A stretch of 7,477 nt of DNA from CAYJAZ01 sp964371865. Lineage in GTDB: Bacteria; Desulfobacterota; Desulfovibrionia; Desulfovibrionales; Desulfovibrionaceae. Below the pieces are notes generated by a model, which saw nothing but the letters and a program-made list of their open reading frames with translations, was not told the DNA's origin and made no database searches. The stretch spans positions 1-7,477 of the forward strand of contig CAYJOR010000096.1 in assembly GCA_964371865.1 (NCBI GenBank), given 5' to 3'. Position 1 is the first letter of the stretch; each line of letters opens with the position of its first letter. Both the position numbers and the translations under genes were made by a program. Below are positions 6,688-7,477 of this stretch, piece after piece.

Positions 6688-6713
6688 AAAAAAGAAATTT
6701 CTCCAGTGGCTAT
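6688..6713 (-). repeat. Right copy of the 26-bp inverted repeat
   Basis: Exact reverse complement of 5495-5520, beginning 39 bases after the stop codon of the 375-residue gene. Homology stops sharply on both sides. The flanks do not show a target-site duplication, and no transposase lies between the copies. A rightward TATAAT overlaps its outer edge (6713-6718). Confidence 0.95.
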
Positions 6714-6715
6714 AT

Positions 6716-6743
6716 AATTTATCCTATGCTATGAAACTGTCAA
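6716..6743 (-). promoter_or_regulatory. Candidate leftward promoter facing into the right inverted repeat
   Basis: On the minus strand, TTGACA (6743-6738, perfect) is followed after 16 bases by TAAATT (6721-6716, four of six). A transcript would start near 6709, inside the right repeat copy, and run antisense to the 3' end of the 375-residue gene. If the bracketed segment were inverted, this promoter would drive the gene. Confidence 0.4.
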
Positions 6744-6772
6744 ATTAAGTGTCAGTGAATTTGACAGTTTCA
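6732..6772. repeat. 15-bp perfect stem with 11-base loop
   Basis: Arms 6732-6746 and 6758-6772, both reading TGAAACTGTCAAATT inward, around loop 6747-6757. No T run follows on either strand, so it is a poor terminator. Each arm contains a perfect TTGACA facing outward. The loop repeats TGTCA once more. It may be an operator at a divergent promoter or a remnant end of a mobile sequence. Confidence 0.8.
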
Positions 6773-6788
6773 ATAAGAATCGTAAAAT
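6761..6788 (+). promoter_or_regulatory. Candidate rightward promoter
   Basis: TTGACA (6761-6766, perfect), 16 bases, TAAAAT (6783-6788, five of six). Transcription would begin near 6795 and enter the small frameshifted reading frame that follows. Together with the leftward promoter in the other arm it makes a symmetrical divergent pair. Confidence 0.5.
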
Positions 6789-6797
6789 TAGATTACA

Positions 6798-6967
6798 AGG
6801 ATTACATTTAATTGGACTTGTAATTGAAGAAATTTATAAAAGAAAATTGCCACTATATGTTGATTTTGACGACACAAATTGGCTAATACAGCAGAAAAAT
6901 CTGCTCCAAAAAAAAAGATCAAGAACCCTTTATTCGTTTTGTGAAAACTCTGCAAGAAAACAAGTAG
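6798..6967 (+). pseudogene. Possible small gene remnant, frameshifted at a run of nine A
   Basis: One frame reads RLQGLHLIGLVIEEIYKRK, then LPLYVDFDDTNWLIQQKNLL, and looks protein-like up to the A9 run at 6908-6916. Beyond it that frame turns improbable, while the next frame reads DQEPFIRFVKTLQENK and stops at TAG 6965-6967. Removing one A joins the two into a continuous protein. There is no ATG or GTG start: an AAGGA lies in front of an ATT at about 6810, and a TTG at 6847 has no ribosome binding site. I do not recognise the family. It may be a decayed gene, or one relying on slippage at the A run. The alternative is that nothing here is coded. The uninterrupted 87-codon reading from TTG 6847 to 7110 is not believed, since its second half lies over the GC-rich stem-loop. 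Confidence 0.3.
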
Positions 6968-7035
6968 GAGGGCATACGCGCGAGTCTAATTTGTCTCCGG
7001 CGGGCATTGAGACGTCGGAGACAAAAAACTACTTT
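6968..7035. other. GC-rich island with a 10-bp perfect stem-loop
   Basis: TTTGTCTCCG (6990-6999) pairs with CGGAGACAAA (7016-7025) around a 16-base loop. GTCTC and GAGAC inside allow a second pairing (6993-6997 with 7009-7013). The stretch from GGAGGGCATACGCGCG through GGCGGGCATTGAGACG is far richer in G and C than everything around it. No T run follows, so it is not a good terminator. It may be an attachment-site remnant, a structured RNA, or a fragment of foreign DNA. I cannot assign it. Confidence 0.45.
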
Positions 7036-7110
7036 CCTAAATATTCAGAATCGATAAGAGTTACTTCTGCATTCTTCTTTTCGCTCATACCACTTCATGA
7101 TAGCAGTTAG

Positions 7111-7147
7111 AAAAAATGCTTGGCTTGTTTTTATACCGAGCCAAGCA
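7111..7147 (-). terminator. Rho-independent terminator of the Dabb gene
   Basis: TGCTTGGCT (7117-7125) pairs with AGCCAAGCA (7139-7147) over nine bases around a 13-base loop. On the minus strand it is followed by six T (A7111-7116). It lies about 40 bases beyond the stop of the minus-strand gene on its right and marks the end of conserved sequence there. Confidence 0.85.
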
Positions 7148-7187
7148 CTTTCTAGGGGTAAGTTATATTGGAGAAAAAGTATAAAAT

Positions 7188-7477
7188 TTATATTTCATAG
7201 TCGATAGCATTTCTTGAGGAAACGACTTTCTTTATAAATTCAACAAGTTTTTGATGTTCCGGGTGAATGTTATAAGCCTGTAAATCTTCTTGTGAGTTAT
7301 GCACACTTTGCAAAACAACTTGTGCTTCAACTGTTGTAGTCTCACAAACATTTACTGCAATTTCAAGTACATTTACGGTGTCGATTTTATCCAACAAAGC
7401 TTCACCCATTTCTTTAATTTTTAGGGCATTTTCTTTTGCAGTGGCATTTTCAGCTTCATCTTTCAATGTCCACCAAA
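7188..7477 (-). CDS. Dabb-family stress-responsive alpha/beta-barrel protein (5' end outside the window)
   Basis: The last 96 residues are present; the start lies beyond 7477, probably only a few codons away. Reading from the edge it gives WWTLKDEAEN, then a helix (NALKIKEMGEALLDKI), then strands (VLEIAVNVCET, EAQVVLQSVHNS), then DLQAYNIHPEHQKLVEFIKKV and the end RNAIDYEI. The AYxxHPEHxxxxEFIxxV block and the terminal DYE are typical of Dabb (PF07876) proteins, small dimeric ferredoxin-like barrels of about 100 residues. Some members bind or convert small hydrophobic molecules, but many have no known substrate, and none can be assigned here. The stop TAA lies at 7188-7190, followed by a good terminator. 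It is oriented away from the island and looks like ordinary chromosomal sequence. Confidence 0.85.
   Translation of the reverse strand, partial: WWTLKDEAENATAKENALKIKEMGEALLDKIDTVNVLEIAVNVCETTTVEAQVVLQSVHNSQEDLQAYNIHPEHQKLVEFIKKVVSSRNAIDYEI

Noticed and set aside
5495..6713. Insertion sequence with terminal inverted repeats
   Set aside because: The enclosed protein shows no transposase motifs and the outer flanks show no target duplication, so I report only the repeat and the gene.
6847..7110. 87-codon plus-strand frame starting at TTG
   Set aside because: No ribosome binding site, and the second half runs through the GC-rich stem-loop and is not protein-like. Only the first part is kept as a possible remnant.
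6649..7110. Retron-like or other reverse-transcriptase-associated RNA
   Set aside because: Strong hairpins are present, but no reverse transcriptase is encoded in the window.

Overview
The window looks like a chromosomal stretch of an AT-rich, motile bacterium, most likely a low-GC member of the Desulfovibrionales. This is an inference from the style of three proteins: the ribosomal protein S1, the short flagellin, and the N-terminal arm domain of the integrase. No search was run to confirm it.

Left part (1-3483), conserved genes, all on the minus strand. rpsA (252-1955) encodes ribosomal protein S1 with six S1 repeats and ends in a strong terminator at 177-228. Upstream of it lies a flagellin gene (2168-3055) with its own terminator, a near-consensus sigma-28 promoter (3148-3174) and a leader that presents GGA in a hairpin loop, as expected for CsrA control. 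Next is a small orphan [2Fe-2S] protein of the NuoG/hydrogenase type (3184-3483). Positions 1-176 hold nothing I can name.

Middle and right part (about 3570-7110), a small accessory island. A tyrosine-recombinase integrase (3930-5111, plus) has an unusually structured upstream region: a near-perfect 35-bp palindrome over the -35 box, phased CTCTCAT repeats, a 14-bp palindrome and three GTAGTATA copies. It converges on a short AlpA/excisionase-like helix-turn-helix gene (5159-5426, minus) that is split by a one-base frameshift, and the two share a bidirectional hairpin terminator. Divergent from the helix-turn-helix gene is an unrecognised 375-residue protein (5521-6648, plus) with a Cys-Cys-Cys-His zinc-finger-like motif. 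A perfect 26-bp inverted repeat brackets this gene: the left copy ends at the base before the ATG, and the right copy lies 39 bases after the stop. Beyond it come a 15-bp-stem hairpin whose arms form two divergent TTGACA promoters, a decayed or frameshifted small reading frame, and a GC-rich stem-loop.

Right edge: a minus-strand Dabb-family (stress-responsive alpha/beta-barrel) gene with its terminator, cut by the window end.

The integrase and the excisionase-like gene suggest a small integrated element, degraded or in a locked state because the directionality gene is broken. The 375-residue gene inside its inverted repeat is the likely cargo and the part most worth following up. I found no direct repeats of 10 bp or more that would mark attL and attR, no tRNA and no CRISPR array.
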